Shown: positions 1-8,376 of the stretch, piece after piece
Position numbering within the stretch: the first letter of the stretch is position 1
Layout: each line of letters opens with the position of its first letter
Assembly (NCBI GenBank): GCA_019192445.1
Contig: JAHCMK010000003.1
Coordinates: forward strand, 527,229 to 591,228
Source: Oceanococcus sp. HetDA_MAG_MS8
GTDB lineage: Bacteria > Pseudomonadota > Gammaproteobacteria > Nevskiales > Oceanococcaceae
Length of the DNA stretch: 64,000 bases
Reading direction: 5' to 3'
The notes under the pieces: model-generated
The model's input: the letters and a program-made list of their open reading frames with translations, nothing else
Told to the model about the DNA's origin: nothing
Databases searched by the model: none
Position numbers and translations under genes: made by a program

Positions 1-255
1 CGAGGATGCGGAAGCAATAGCTTTGGCGGGCTGTATCCCGATCAGGCTGGGCACTTTTTCCCCATCCTGAGCTGCTTCAGGGGCGATGGACTAATTGTGA
101 CTCGCGCACGGGATGGTCTGATCTGGCTGCCACCAGCTGCGGTCTTCCGCGTTGGCCGTGAGGGAACCGAGCCGCAGGTGGCGGGGTCGGATTGGGATTC
201 GGTCTGGGCTGCCGGCGCACAGCCCACCGCGTGTTTTTATTCCCGTGGCTGCTGA
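1..255 (+). CDS. 3' end of an unidentified protein (partial at the window edge)
   Basis: The frame is open from the first base to a TGA at 253-255 and would give the last 84 residues of a protein starting left of the window. It contains the stretches GLIWLPPAAVFRVG and SDWDSVWAAGAQP and has no membrane segment. I do not recognise the family. It converges on the acyl-CoA dehydrogenase gene, whose terminator lies directly after it, which fits a real gene end. With only 85 codons a chance open frame cannot be excluded. Confidence 0.35.
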   Translation, partial: RGCGSNSFGGLYPDQAGHFFPILSCFRGDGLIVTRARDGLIWLPPAAVFRVGREGTEPQVAGSDWDSVWAAGAQPTACFYSRGC

Positions 256-261
256 GTCAAG

Positions 262-297
262 AAAAAAGCCCCCGCCGGTGTTCATCCGACGGGGGCA
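262..297 (-). terminator. Rho-independent terminator of the acyl-CoA dehydrogenase gene
   Basis: The arms GCCCCCG (268-274) and CGGGGGC (290-296) form a GC-rich hairpin. On the minus strand it is followed by a run of six T at 262-267. It lies about 55 bases after the stop of the minus-strand gene. Confidence 0.8.
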
Positions 298-350
298 AAG
301 CTGATGCATAGACTCCAGCACATCTGTGTGGGCCGTTGTTGCCAGCAGAC

Positions 351-2174
351 TTAATCGAAGACGAAGTGATCCTTGTCCAGGCTCATGGTCGAGCGAGGGC
401 CAGCAGAAATAGCTTCGGCATGGGCTTCGTTGCGCGGCAGAATGCGCTCCAGATAGAACTCGGCGGTGCGAATCTTGGCCTTGTAGAACTCGGCGGGCTC
501 ATTGCCGCCTTGCTCCAGCTTCTCGTAGGCCTTTTCCAAGATCTGGGCCCAGAAGTAGCCCATCGTCACGTAACCCGAGAACATTAGGAAGTCGTAGGCA
601 GCGGCGCCGACGGCATCGCGATCGTTACGCGCGTTGAGTAGCACGCGGCCTGTGAGCCAGTTCCACTTCACTGCCAGCGACGACAGCGCCGTCACATAGC
701 GGCGCAGAACGCGGCGCCGCCGCGAGCCGGTAACTGGGTTATGCGCAGCACAGAACTTCAGAATTTCGCCGGTGAACTCAGGCACGGCCTTGCCGCGGGA
801 CATGATGATGACCTTGCGGCCCAGCAGGTCCAGAGCCTGGATGCCGGTGGTGCCTTCGTACAGGGTGGCAATACGCGCATCACGCACGATTTGCTCCATG
901 CCCCATTCGTGAATGTAGCCATGGCCACCGAAGACCTGCATGCCGTGGTTCGCCGCTTCATAGCCCAGCTCGGTCAAGAAGCCTTTGATGATTGGGGTCA
1001 AGAAGCCCAGCTTGTCATCGAAGATTTTCCAGGCTTCTTCGTCGCCACTGACCATTTTGTCGGCGTATTTGGCAGCGAAGTAGAGCATGGCCCGGCCACC
1101 TTCGGCGATGGCTTTTTGGGTGAGCAGCATGCGCCGTACATCGGCGTGGTAAATCAATGCATCGGCTGGTTTTTCGGGCTCTTTTTTGCCAGAGAGAGAG
1201 CGCATGGAGCGACGATCTTTGGCATAGGCCAAAGCACCCTGGAAGGAGAGCTCGGTATGTGCAATGCCCTGGATGCCGGTGCCGATGCGGGCCGTGTTCA
1301 TGAAGGTGAACATGGCTTCCATGCCCTTGTTGGGCTTGCCCAGCATGTAGGCGGTAGCGCCATCAAAGTTCATTACGCAGGTGGCGGACGCTTTGATGCC
1401 CATTTTCTTTTCTAGGGAGCCCACGCTGACGTTGTTGGGCTCGCCCAGGCTGCCGTCGGCATTCACATGCACTTTGGGCACGATGAACAGGCTAATGCCC
1501 TTGATGCCTGGAGGGGCATCGGGGAGGCGCGCCAGCACGATATGCACGATGTTGTCGGTCATGTCGTGGTCACCGGAGGAGATAAAAATCTTGGTTCCGG
1601 TCAGTTTGTAGGTGCCGTCAGCCTGTGGTTCGGCGCGGGTTTTCATTTGCCCCAGGTCGGTGCCGCAGTGCGATTCGGTCAGGCACATGGTGCCCATCCA
1701 TTCGCCGCTCACCAGTGGTTTCAGGTAAAGGTCTTTTTGCTCCTCGGTGCCATGCAAGAACAAGGTGTTCATGGCGCCGATGGACAGGCCTGGGTACATG
1801 CTCCACGACCAGTTCGCGGTGGCAATGATCTCGTGCTTGATCAGGCCCAAAGACATGGGCATGCCCTGGCCACCGTATTCGGGTGGGTGGGACAATGATG
1901 GCCAACCGGCCTCTTTGAACTCTTGGTAAGCCTCTTTAAAGCCTTTAGGCGTAGTGACTTTGCCGTCTTCGAGTTTGCAGCCTTCTTCGTCACCGCTTTG
2001 GTTCAGCGGGGCGATCTCAGACTCGCAAAAGCGCGCCATTTCTTCCAGCACGGCATCGACGATGTCGGGGGTGAATTCTTCACCGCCAGGCAGCTCCGCG
2101 TAGTGCTTGTCGTAGTCAAAAACCTCGTGCAAGAGGAATTTCATGTCGCGCAAAGGCGCTTTGTATTGATGCAT
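351..2174 (-). CDS. Acyl-CoA dehydrogenase, long form with C-terminal extension (DmdC-like)
   Basis: A 607-residue flavoprotein of the acyl-CoA dehydrogenase family, which oxidises an acyl-CoA to the 2-enoyl-CoA and passes electrons to ETF. The N-terminal helical part contains the HPPEYGGQG loop. The flavin-contact motif TESHCGTDLG is near residue 170, and the catalytic glutamate is in YEGTTGIQALDLLGRK near residue 440. The extra C-terminal domain of about 130 residues marks the ~600-residue class that includes 3-methylmercaptopropionyl-CoA dehydrogenase (DmdC) and several broad acyl-CoA dehydrogenases, so the substrate cannot be read from sequence. The ATG at 2174 follows an AAGGGA ribosome site. 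A 14-bp palindrome about 90 bases upstream suggests control by a TetR-type repressor. The gene appears monocistronic. Confidence 0.9.
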   Translation of the reverse strand: MHQYKAPLRDMKFLLHEVFDYDKHYAELPGGEEFTPDIVDAVLEEMARFCESEIAPLNQSGDEEGCKLEDGKVTTPKGFKEAYQEFKEAGWPSLSHPPEYGGQGMPMSLGLIKHEIIATANWSWSMYPGLSIGAMNTLFLHGTEEQKDLYLKPLVSGEWMGTMCLTESHCGTDLGQMKTRAEPQADGTYKLTGTKIFISSGDHDMTDNIVHIVLARLPDAPPGIKGISLFIVPKVHVNADGSLGEPNNVSVGSLEKKMGIKASATCVMNFDGATAYMLGKPNKGMEAMFTFMNTARIGTGIQGIAHTELSFQGALAYAKDRRSMRSLSGKKEPEKPADALIYHADVRRMLLTQKAIAEGGRAMLYFAAKYADKMVSGDEEAWKIFDDKLGFLTPIIKGFLTELGYEAANHGMQVFGGHGYIHEWGMEQIVRDARIATLYEGTTGIQALDLLGRKVIIMSRGKAVPEFTGEILKFCAAHNPVTGSRRRRVLRRYVTALSSLAVKWNWLTGRVLLNARNDRDAVGAAAYDFLMFSGYVTMGYFWAQILEKAYEKLEQGGNEPAEFYKAKIRTAEFYLERILPRNEAHAEAISAGPRSTMSLDKDHFVFD

Positions 2175-2260
2175 GGGTGTTGTCCCTTCAAAGCAAATCC
2201 CAACGTCGCCGGTGGGGCATGACGTCGCGAATGGTCACCCTCAAGGAGGTGGCCTCAATG

Positions 2261-2274
2261 TGAACAGGTGTTCA
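2261..2274. promoter_or_regulatory. Palindromic operator candidate upstream of the acyl-CoA dehydrogenase
   Basis: TGAACAGGTGTTCA is a perfect inverted repeat with 6-bp arms and a 2-bp centre, 87 bases upstream of the ATG at 2174. On the minus strand a -35-like TTGAAC overlaps it. Short even-spaced palindromes at promoters of acyl-CoA dehydrogenase genes are commonly TetR-family sites. The regulator itself is not in the window. Confidence 0.5.
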
Positions 2275-2334
2275 ACAGGAACTGCATCGTACCTCTTTTG
2301 CGCGAGGAAGGGCAGACCTCCCCGCTAAGTAGAA

Positions 2335-2754
2335 CTATTCATCAACATCGTCAGCGTCCACCTGGCCACTCAGCCGGCGACGGACATGCGACCAGCTCAT
2401 GCCGACGGCCATGAGGGTTGCGACACCAATTTCCGCCACCCAGGCGATGGCTTGGACCGAGTCACGTTTAAGCCAGCCTAAGTCGAAGAGTAGCCACACC
2501 AAGCAACCAAACAGGGCCGCAACCAAAAAGACACCAATCGGGCCAAGCGAGCGCCAGGTCGCCCTCAGGTAAATGGTCCAGCCTGCAATGAGAGCAACGC
2601 CAGTTAGTGCCTTAACGGCATCAAAGTTGCGCAGTTCGCCCAGAGCCCAGTGCGTCCAAGAGGGCCCGGTGGGGTTCCAGGTGAGTACCACGAGCAGTAC
2701 GGCAAAAATCCAGCGTGCGCCAAAACTACTCCAACCAAAGCCTTTTTGTGCCAT
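2335..2754 (-). CDS. Small four-helix membrane protein (DUF6524-like)
   Basis: 139 residues starting MAQKGFGWSSFGARW. I chose the ATG at 2754 because it has an AGGAG ribosome site 8 bases upstream; the frame extends 40 codons further without such a site. Four hydrophobic segments (roughly residues 13-28, 48-63, 73-95 and 103-122) are linked by short loops, one holding the conserved-looking TWNPTGPSW. The C-terminal tail is acidic (VDADDVDE). It resembles proteins I know as DUF6524, whose function is unknown. It is divergent from the PhoX-like gene. Confidence 0.7.
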   Translation of the reverse strand: MAQKGFGWSSFGARWIFAVLLVVLTWNPTGPSWTHWALGELRNFDAVKALTGVALIAGWTIYLRATWRSLGPIGVFLVAALFGCLVWLLFDLGWLKRDSVQAIAWVAEIGVATLMAVGMSWSHVRRRLSGQVDADDVDE

Positions 2755-2913
2755 CTGTGTGGCTCCTGTGTCCAAATCTGTTGGGATGAAGTTTGGCAGA
2801 CTTCGTCCGGGGGCTGGGCTGGGCTGGGTTGGCTGCCACGCCATTCTCTGACACAGGCTTGTCATACCGGTCATTTAATCTGCTCGGTTGAGAACCGCTG
2901 CGAGATTTCCCCC

Positions 2914-4428
2914 ATGCAACGCCGTCAATTTATGCAAGCCGGCTTGGCCACTGCCGGCACCTTTGCTCTGGGCCAAGACTTTTGGAAGCACGCCTACGCG
3001 GCGCCCAGTCAGCCCGGCCCCAATCCTTTCGGTGAGCTCGTCGGGCCGGATGAAAACGGCCTGTACCTGCCGCCAGGCTTTACCGCTCGGCGCATCGCCA
3101 AAGCCTACGACCGCGTGCCACTGGCCAATGGCGGGGAGTCCAGTTATGTCTGGCATCGGGCGCCGGATGGGGGCGCCGTGTTTCCACAGCCCGACGGGGG
3201 CTGGATTTACGCCAGCAACTCCGAAATTCCCATTGTGGCCGACGAATGCCAAGACGGCCTGGATAACCCTTTCTGCGGCGAGCAGGGCGGTGTAGGCGCG
3301 GTGCGCTTCAATGCCCAGGGCGAAGTCATCGACGCTTATTCGGTGCTGCAAGGCACCAACAACAACTGTGCCGGTGGAGCCACGCCCTGGGGGACCTGGT
3401 TGTCCTGCGAGGAAAACTTCCTGGGTTTTGTTTACGAGTGCGACCCCACGGGATCGAATCCACCGCTGCGCTTGCCGGCCATGGGGCAGTTTTCTCATGA
3501 GGCAGCGGCTGTGGATCCTGTTGGCAAGGCCATTTATCTCACCGAAGATACCGGCGACGGTGCCTTCTTTCGCTTTATTCCAGCGGTATGGCCCGAAGGC
3601 GGTCGGCCGGATTTGACCGTGGGCGAATTGCAAGTGGCTGTGGTGGGGGATAACCCCGAAGTTCGCGTGCCCTACTCAGACACCATTCGCGAGATTCTGG
3701 AGCAGGTGCCCATCATCGACCCGCATGATTTCCCCTGGGATCAGGTCACCGGCAGCGTAGAAGAAACCCAGCCCGGCACGGTGCGCTGGATGACGGTGCC
3801 TAACCCGCTGGGTCTGCCCCTGGAGTGTCGTTATCAAATCCCCACGGCGGCGGTCTTTAAAGGCGGGGAAGGCTGCTGGTATGACAGCGGAATCGTGTAT
3901 TTCACCACCAAGGGCACCAACCGGGTCTGGGCTTATGACACCCGCGCCGAGCGTGTCGACATCATCTACGACGCTGCCGAACTGGGCGAAAGCGCCCCGC
4001 TCACCGGAGTGGACAACATCACCGTGCACCCCTTCAGTCATGACCTCTTCGTGGCCGAAGATGGAGGCAATATGGAGCTGGTGATGATCACTCGTGATCG
4101 CACGGTGGCTCCCTTCCTGCGTTACCCCGTGCCGCACTCCGAGCTGGCTGGCCCGGCTTTTGACCCTTCTGGCACTCGCCTCTACATCGCCAGCCAGGCG
4201 AAACGCCATCGTGAAGACGAGAATGGTAACGAAGTTCGCGGTGAAATCTTTGAAATCACCGGGCCTTTCAACCAGCGCGCGCTGGATGGCGACGACAGCG
4301 CCAGTAGTCGATTGGCTTCCACGGCGGCCGGTGGCAGTACCGCCTTATTGACCTTGGGAGGGCTCACCCTGGCGGGCTTAGCCAGCCGGATCGCGGCGAG
4401 TCCAGACGACGAAGCGGATGCTGGCTAA
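2914..4428 (+). CDS. Tat-exported PhoX-like protein (DUF839 family) with C-terminal hydrophobic segment
   Basis: 504 residues. The N-terminus MQRRQFMQAGLATAGTFALG carries a twin-arginine pair followed by a hydrophobic stretch, so export of the folded protein by Tat is expected. The body has the layout of PhoX-type phosphatases, a propeller with metal-binding acidic residues: LSCEENFLGFVYECD, the MGQFSHEAAAVDP block, YLTEDTGDGAFFRF, and LTGVDNITVHPFSHDLFVAEDG. PhoX enzymes are Ca/Fe-dependent phosphomonoesterases, but many DUF839 members are uncharacterised, so the activity is inferred. Near the C-terminus a glycine-rich stretch (SSRLASTAAGGSTALLTLGG and onward, about residues 465-495) could form a membrane anchor and is followed by an acidic tail. 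The ATG at 2914 is preferred because it creates the signal peptide. The gene is divergent from the DUF6524-like gene. Confidence 0.8.
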   Translation: MQRRQFMQAGLATAGTFALGQDFWKHAYAAPSQPGPNPFGELVGPDENGLYLPPGFTARRIAKAYDRVPLANGGESSYVWHRAPDGGAVFPQPDGGWIYASNSEIPIVADECQDGLDNPFCGEQGGVGAVRFNAQGEVIDAYSVLQGTNNNCAGGATPWGTWLSCEENFLGFVYECDPTGSNPPLRLPAMGQFSHEAAAVDPVGKAIYLTEDTGDGAFFRFIPAVWPEGGRPDLTVGELQVAVVGDNPEVRVPYSDTIREILEQVPIIDPHDFPWDQVTGSVEETQPGTVRWMTVPNPLGLPLECRYQIPTAAVFKGGEGCWYDSGIVYFTTKGTNRVWAYDTRAERVDIIYDAAELGESAPLTGVDNITVHPFSHDLFVAEDGGNMELVMITRDRTVAPFLRYPVPHSELAGPAFDPSGTRLYIASQAKRHREDENGNEVRGEIFEITGPFNQRALDGDDSASSRLASTAAGGSTALLTLGGLTLAGLASRIAASPDDEADAG

Positions 4429-4490
4429 CGCGGCTCTGAATCTGAACCCGGGAGACCATCCCGCCTGAATGGCGTGGTTTGCGAGCGTGT

Positions 4491-5624
4491 TTAGGGAGCC
4501 ACCGGCAGTGTCAGCACGGGAACATGCTGCGCCCCACTGGCGGAGAGGTTGAGTCGCATCAAGGCAATCATCAGCGACAGAGTTTCTCGGCTGCTGCGAT
4601 CTTTGCTGTGTACGCTGTACCAGTCACCGCCATAGGGGACGCTGATGGACGCGTCAGGGAGCTGCCGGGCCGAGCGTGTGATATTCAATAAGGGCGGCGA
4701 GCCAGAACCCTCAAGCGGCTGGTCAGTGGGCACCGATTGCGCCAAGTAGCGCATGGCTCCAAGCACAGATCGAGTGCGTACTCGCAAGGCGGGAGAGGGG
4801 CGGCTAAAGCGCTCTCCCGTTGGATCGATCTCATACTCGGTGAGGCCCTGCGGTAGCCCGAGGCTGACCAGAAGGTTCTGCAAGGTGGCATTACTTCGGG
4901 CTTCTGGGTGAATGTCGAGGAAATAATGTTGCACCGGCCGCATGATGCGAAACGCGTCGCTTCGGTCGTTGTAATGAAGCTGATAGCCAGCTTCGAGCGC
5001 GGCAAGATGGTCCGACAGCCCCAGGCTCGACCGCGGAAGCTCGGTGGACACGGGCTCCAGCCTTTGCTCCACGGCGATATCTAGTACACCTTGCTGTTGC
5101 CAGTGCTCCAGTGCCTGGCTCACTGCGCCGAACGGCGTCTGGGCGCTGGAGCTGGCATCGGCGGGGTTGGGCAACTGGTTGAGCTGCTCCACCACGAGCT
5201 GCAGCACGGTCGACAGCCTCCAGCCCTCGCGATGGGCCAAATACATCACATCAATGGCGATGGGGGCCAACAGCTGACGCGTGAATTCCTGGTCTCGCTG
5301 GGGTGTCAGGGTGATTGTGGGGGACTCGGAATAGCGCAGCTGCACGCCAGGAGAATACAGCGTGGGTTCATCCGATAGCTCCGCCCCAGTGCCCATGCTG
5401 GCCTCAAACTGCATTTGCGTGGAGATGCCGCTGACGGCCAAAAACTCGGGCTCTTCGGCATGCCGCAAGCGCACCAAGTTCAGCAAGAGTTCGCGCTGTT
5501 CACTCTGCTGGATGGCGCTGTTGTAGGCCAGCCTGGAGCCTTGCAGATTATCCGGCCCCTGGATGGCGCATGCGTTAAGAAGGAGCCCGCAGAGCAGGCT
5601 TCCATGGCTGAATAACGGCCTCAT
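4491..5624 (-). CDS. Predicted lipoprotein of unknown function
   Basis: 377 residues. The N-terminus has a hydrophobic stretch ending in LLLNAC, a plausible lipobox with Cys18 as the lipidated residue. The block NSAIQQSEQRELLLNLVRLR following it is typical of a conserved but uncharacterised lipoprotein group; I do not know a function. No catalytic motif is evident. The ATG is 12 bases after the stop of the amidohydrolase gene on the same strand and has no strong ribosome site, so it is probably translated by coupling as the last gene of that operon. Confidence 0.65.
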   Translation of the reverse strand: MRPLFSHGSLLCGLLLNACAIQGPDNLQGSRLAYNSAIQQSEQRELLLNLVRLRHAEEPEFLAVSGISTQMQFEASMGTGAELSDEPTLYSPGVQLRYSESPTITLTPQRDQEFTRQLLAPIAIDVMYLAHREGWRLSTVLQLVVEQLNQLPNPADASSSAQTPFGAVSQALEHWQQQGVLDIAVEQRLEPVSTELPRSSLGLSDHLAALEAGYQLHYNDRSDAFRIMRPVQHYFLDIHPEARSNATLQNLLVSLGLPQGLTEYEIDPTGERFSRPSPALRVRTRSVLGAMRYLAQSVPTDQPLEGSGSPPLLNITRSARQLPDASISVPYGGDWYSVHSKDRSSRETLSLMIALMRLNLSASGAQHVPVLTLPVAP

Positions 5625-5636
5625 GCGCGTGCTCGA

Positions 5637-7454
5637 TCAGGGGGCGTAATGGCCACCGAAGTGACGCACGGGTGACCACTCCGGCACAGCTTCGAGCTTG
5701 GGCGGTGCCAGCTGTTGGTAGGCATCGGTGGCATGCACCACCCGGCCGCCCACGACCGTGAGAACCGATTCGATACCTGTGATCTCGGATTCGGGCACGT
5801 CAAAGTAGTCTTTGGATAGCAGGGCAAAGTCGGCAAATTGACCGGGCGCCAAACGGCCTTTTTGGTCCTCTTCGCTGGAAAACCAGGCGCTGCCTACGGT
5901 GTAGAGATACAAGGCCTCGGCGCGACTGAGTTGGTTTTTCTCGTTCAGCAGCGGCGTGCCGCCCATGCTTTGGCCGGTAATCAGCCAGGCCAATGCTGTC
6001 CAAGGGTTGTAATTGGAAACCCGCGTGGCATCGGAGCCCGCTCCCACCGGCAGACCCACATCGAGCATGGCACGCAACGGGGGGGCGTTACCCGTTTTCC
6101 GCTCCCCGTAGCGCTCCTGAAAGTACTCCCCGGCAAAGGCCATGCGGCTTTGGATGGCGATGCCGCCGCCGAGCTTATGGATTCGCTGGATGTTCTTCTT
6201 GGAGATGGTTTCTGCATGGTCGATGGCCCAGCGCAGGCCCGCTAGAGGGGTGCGCTGGTTGACCTTCTCCAGTACCACCAGAATGCGCGATACCGATTCG
6301 TTATATGTGGCATGGATGCGGAAGGGCCAGCGGTTCTTGACCAGGTCGCTCATGATCTCTTCCAGATCACGCTCCATGGCCTGGGTTTGTTCGGGGCGAT
6401 CGGCCATAAAGTTTTCAAAGTCGCCTGCCGACCAAGCCAAAAACTCGCCGCCGCCCTCCATCTCAAAGCCGTGATGAAGAGCGTCATGATCGTCCATGCC
6501 GGGAACGGTAATGGTCATCCAGTCGCGAAAGTCCTGAGCTTCGCGTCCCGGCTTTTGCGGGAAGAGGTAATAGGACACGCGCAGCGGCAGTTCACCGAGT
6601 TCAGCCAGAGCAAAACTGCCGGTGTAATTTTTGGGAAAGACATGGCCGCCACCGCCAGCGTCAATAGCAGAGGTCATGCCAAAACGGCTGAGCTCTGCAT
6701 AAAACTGCCGGGTGGAGTTGATTTGTTCCTCGGCCGTTAAATGCGGCAGCTGGGCAATGGTGGAGTACAGGATGGTGGGGTTGGGGTCGGCAATGAGCAC
6801 GCCGGTGGGGTTGCCTTCGGCATCGCGCTCATAGCGTGCTCCGGCGGGGTCCGGCGTGTTGGCGTCGATGCCCAGGGCATCCATGCCGGCCTGGTTTAAA
6901 AACCCGCGGCTGTAGAGGTAGAGCACAAAAACCGGGGTCTCTGGGGCGGCTGCATTGAGTTCGGCAATGCTGGGGAAGCGCCGCTCCTCAAATTGAAAAG
7001 GGGACCAGCCGCCAATCACGCGCACCCACTGTCCTTCGGGGGTGCGCTGGGCTTGCTCGCGGATCATCTCCAAGCCCAGCTTGAGCGAGGGGACTCCCTC
7101 CCAGCGCAGCTCCAGGTTGTAAAAGCGGCCCCCGCGAACAGCGTGAATATGGGAATCATTCAGGCCCGGAATGACCCGGCGTTGCTCTGCGTCGATGACG
7201 CGGGTGCTTTCCTTGGCCAAACCCAGGATGAGCTTGTTATCGCCGACCCGGGTGATCACACCATCACGTACAGCAAAGGCTTGAGCGCTGGGTTGGGCCG
7301 GATTCTGGGTGGTGACCTTGGCGTTGTGAATGATCAGCTCAGGAGCGGGGATGGCGACCCCGTCCAGTACTGAGCCATTTGCGATTGTGCTGCCAGCGAG
7401 GGTGCCAAGTGCGATGCCCGAAAGCAGCCGTAGCCATGGAGATAGGTGGCGCAT
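5637..7454 (-). CDS. Exported amidohydrolase family 3 protein (YtcJ-like)
   Basis: 605 residues. The start at 7454 is chosen because an AGGAG site lies 10 bases upstream and it opens a signal peptide (MRHLSPWLRLLSGIALGTLA). The N-terminal composite sandwich is followed by a TIM-barrel metal hydrolase: GLNDSHIHAVRGG carries the HxH metal pair, DAGGGGHVFP the strand-5 region, WAIDHAETIS a histidine ligand, and GAGSDATRVSNYNP the C-terminal aspartate. This is the Amidohydro_3 family; substrates range over N-acyl and cyclic amides and cannot be deduced. It lies 73 bases downstream of the isochorismatase-family gene, separated by a perfect hairpin, and is probably in the same LysR-controlled unit. 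Confidence 0.82.
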   Translation of the reverse strand: MRHLSPWLRLLSGIALGTLAGSTIANGSVLDGVAIPAPELIIHNAKVTTQNPAQPSAQAFAVRDGVITRVGDNKLILGLAKESTRVIDAEQRRVIPGLNDSHIHAVRGGRFYNLELRWEGVPSLKLGLEMIREQAQRTPEGQWVRVIGGWSPFQFEERRFPSIAELNAAAPETPVFVLYLYSRGFLNQAGMDALGIDANTPDPAGARYERDAEGNPTGVLIADPNPTILYSTIAQLPHLTAEEQINSTRQFYAELSRFGMTSAIDAGGGGHVFPKNYTGSFALAELGELPLRVSYYLFPQKPGREAQDFRDWMTITVPGMDDHDALHHGFEMEGGGEFLAWSAGDFENFMADRPEQTQAMERDLEEIMSDLVKNRWPFRIHATYNESVSRILVVLEKVNQRTPLAGLRWAIDHAETISKKNIQRIHKLGGGIAIQSRMAFAGEYFQERYGERKTGNAPPLRAMLDVGLPVGAGSDATRVSNYNPWTALAWLITGQSMGGTPLLNEKNQLSRAEALYLYTVGSAWFSSEEDQKGRLAPGQFADFALLSKDYFDVPESEITGIESVLTVVGGRVVHATDAYQQLAPPKLEAVPEWSPVRHFGGHYAP

Positions 7455-7484
7455 GCGGAAGACTCCTGGGGGTGAAGTAGTGGA

Positions 7485-7512
7485 GACGGAGTGCGCTTTG
7501 GCGCACTCCGTC
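7485..7512. other. Perfect intercistronic hairpin
   Basis: GACGGAGTGCGC (7485-7496) and GCGCACTCCGTC (7501-7512) form a 12-bp perfect stem with a TTTG loop between the isochorismatase-family and amidohydrolase genes. Neither side has a T run, so it looks more like an mRNA-stabilising or partial-attenuation element than a full terminator. Confidence 0.6.
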
Positions 7513-7527
7513 GTAGTCGTCAACGTA

Positions 7528-8253
7528 CTACTGGCCTTCTTTGGCGCCAAACATTTCTTTGGCGTAGATGATGCCCAGGCCATAGCCGCCGCCGTGCTCT
7601 TTGGCAATGCCGGTCACGACGTCATAGGTGTCGGTACGGGCCCAATCCCGCTGCAGCTCCAGCAGGTACTGCAACCAGGTGATGGGCACAGCTCCGGCTT
7701 GGACCATGCGCTGGACGGCCATGTTGTGTGCATCATCACTGACTCCGCCCGAGGCGTCGGTGACAAAGTACACCTCGTAGCCTTGATCCAGCGCGGAGAG
7801 CACCGGCCCGACTCCGCAGACTTCGGTCCAGAGTGCGGCAATGACCACCTTCTTACGACCAATCCTGTTCACTTCCTTTGTAATCCGGGGGTCTTCCCAG
7901 GTGTTCATGGTGGTGCGATCGATGGGGGTTTGCTCCGGAAAGACCGCCTTAAGCTCCGGAAACAACGGGCCGGAGAAGGAATCTTCAGCCACCGTGGTCA
8001 AAATCGTGGGCACGTTAAAAGCCTTGGCTGACTTCGCCAGCCCGGTGACGTTGTTGCGCAATTCCACAATATCGATGGACTTGGTGGCAAAGGCCATTTG
8101 CGGCTGATGGTCGATCAGAATCAGGGAGTGGTTGTCTGGGCTAAGAAGATCGTTCGAGGGAACGGGCTTGGCTTTGGCGGCATGAGTGGGAGCGCTGAGG
8201 GAGGCGACGAGGACGGCCGCGAGCAGCGTGTGTGGCAGAGAGAGTTTCAACAT
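7528..8253 (-). CDS. Exported isochorismatase-family hydrolase (YcaC-like)
   Basis: 241 residues. Of the two adjacent ATGs at 8256 and 8253 the second has better spacing (6 bases) from the GGAG site. A signal peptide MLKLSLPHTLLAAVLVASLS ending near THAA is followed by a cysteine-hydrolase fold: the aspartate in LILIDHQPQMA, the lysine region GRKKVVIAALW, and the nucleophile in TEVCGVGPVLSAL. This D-K-C set is that of isochorismatase/nicotinamidase-type enzymes; the order and spacing resemble YcaC-like hydrolases of unknown substrate. Secretion of this family is less usual. It starts the operon with the amidohydrolase and lies opposite the LysR gene. Confidence 0.82.
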   Translation of the reverse strand: MLKLSLPHTLLAAVLVASLSAPTHAAKAKPVPSNDLLSPDNHSLILIDHQPQMAFATKSIDIVELRNNVTGLAKSAKAFNVPTILTTVAEDSFSGPLFPELKAVFPEQTPIDRTTMNTWEDPRITKEVNRIGRKKVVIAALWTEVCGVGPVLSALDQGYEVYFVTDASGGVSDDAHNMAVQRMVQAGAVPITWLQYLLELQRDWARTDTYDVVTGIAKEHGGGYGLGIIYAKEMFGAKEGQ

Positions 8254-8316
8254 CATGTACTCCGGTGAAGGGCTGAGTTCAGGGGGGCTGAACGACGTCA
8301 CATGATTGTGTATATA

Positions 8317-8331
8317 GTCTTAATCAAAGAC
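8317..8331. promoter_or_regulatory. LysR-type operator (T-N11-A box)
   Basis: GTCTT-AATCA-AAGAC is a 15-bp inverted repeat that fits the T-N11-A signature of LysR-type regulator sites (T at 8318, A at 8330). It lies in the AT-rich 123-bp gap between the divergent isochorismatase and LysR genes, 63 bases from the start of one and 45 from the other. Outer ATTGT/ACAAT arms at 8305 and 8330 extend the symmetry. Confidence 0.6.
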
Positions 8332-8376
8332 AATCCGGCAAAATAAAAACATTATGTATCCATTTCGGAGACAATC

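Noticed and set aside
741..1415. A 224-residue plus-strand frame inside the acyl-CoA dehydrogenase gene
   Set aside because: It lies antisense to a fully conserved enzyme; similar long frames shadow many GC-rich genes here (for example 16152-17054 and 27574-28572).
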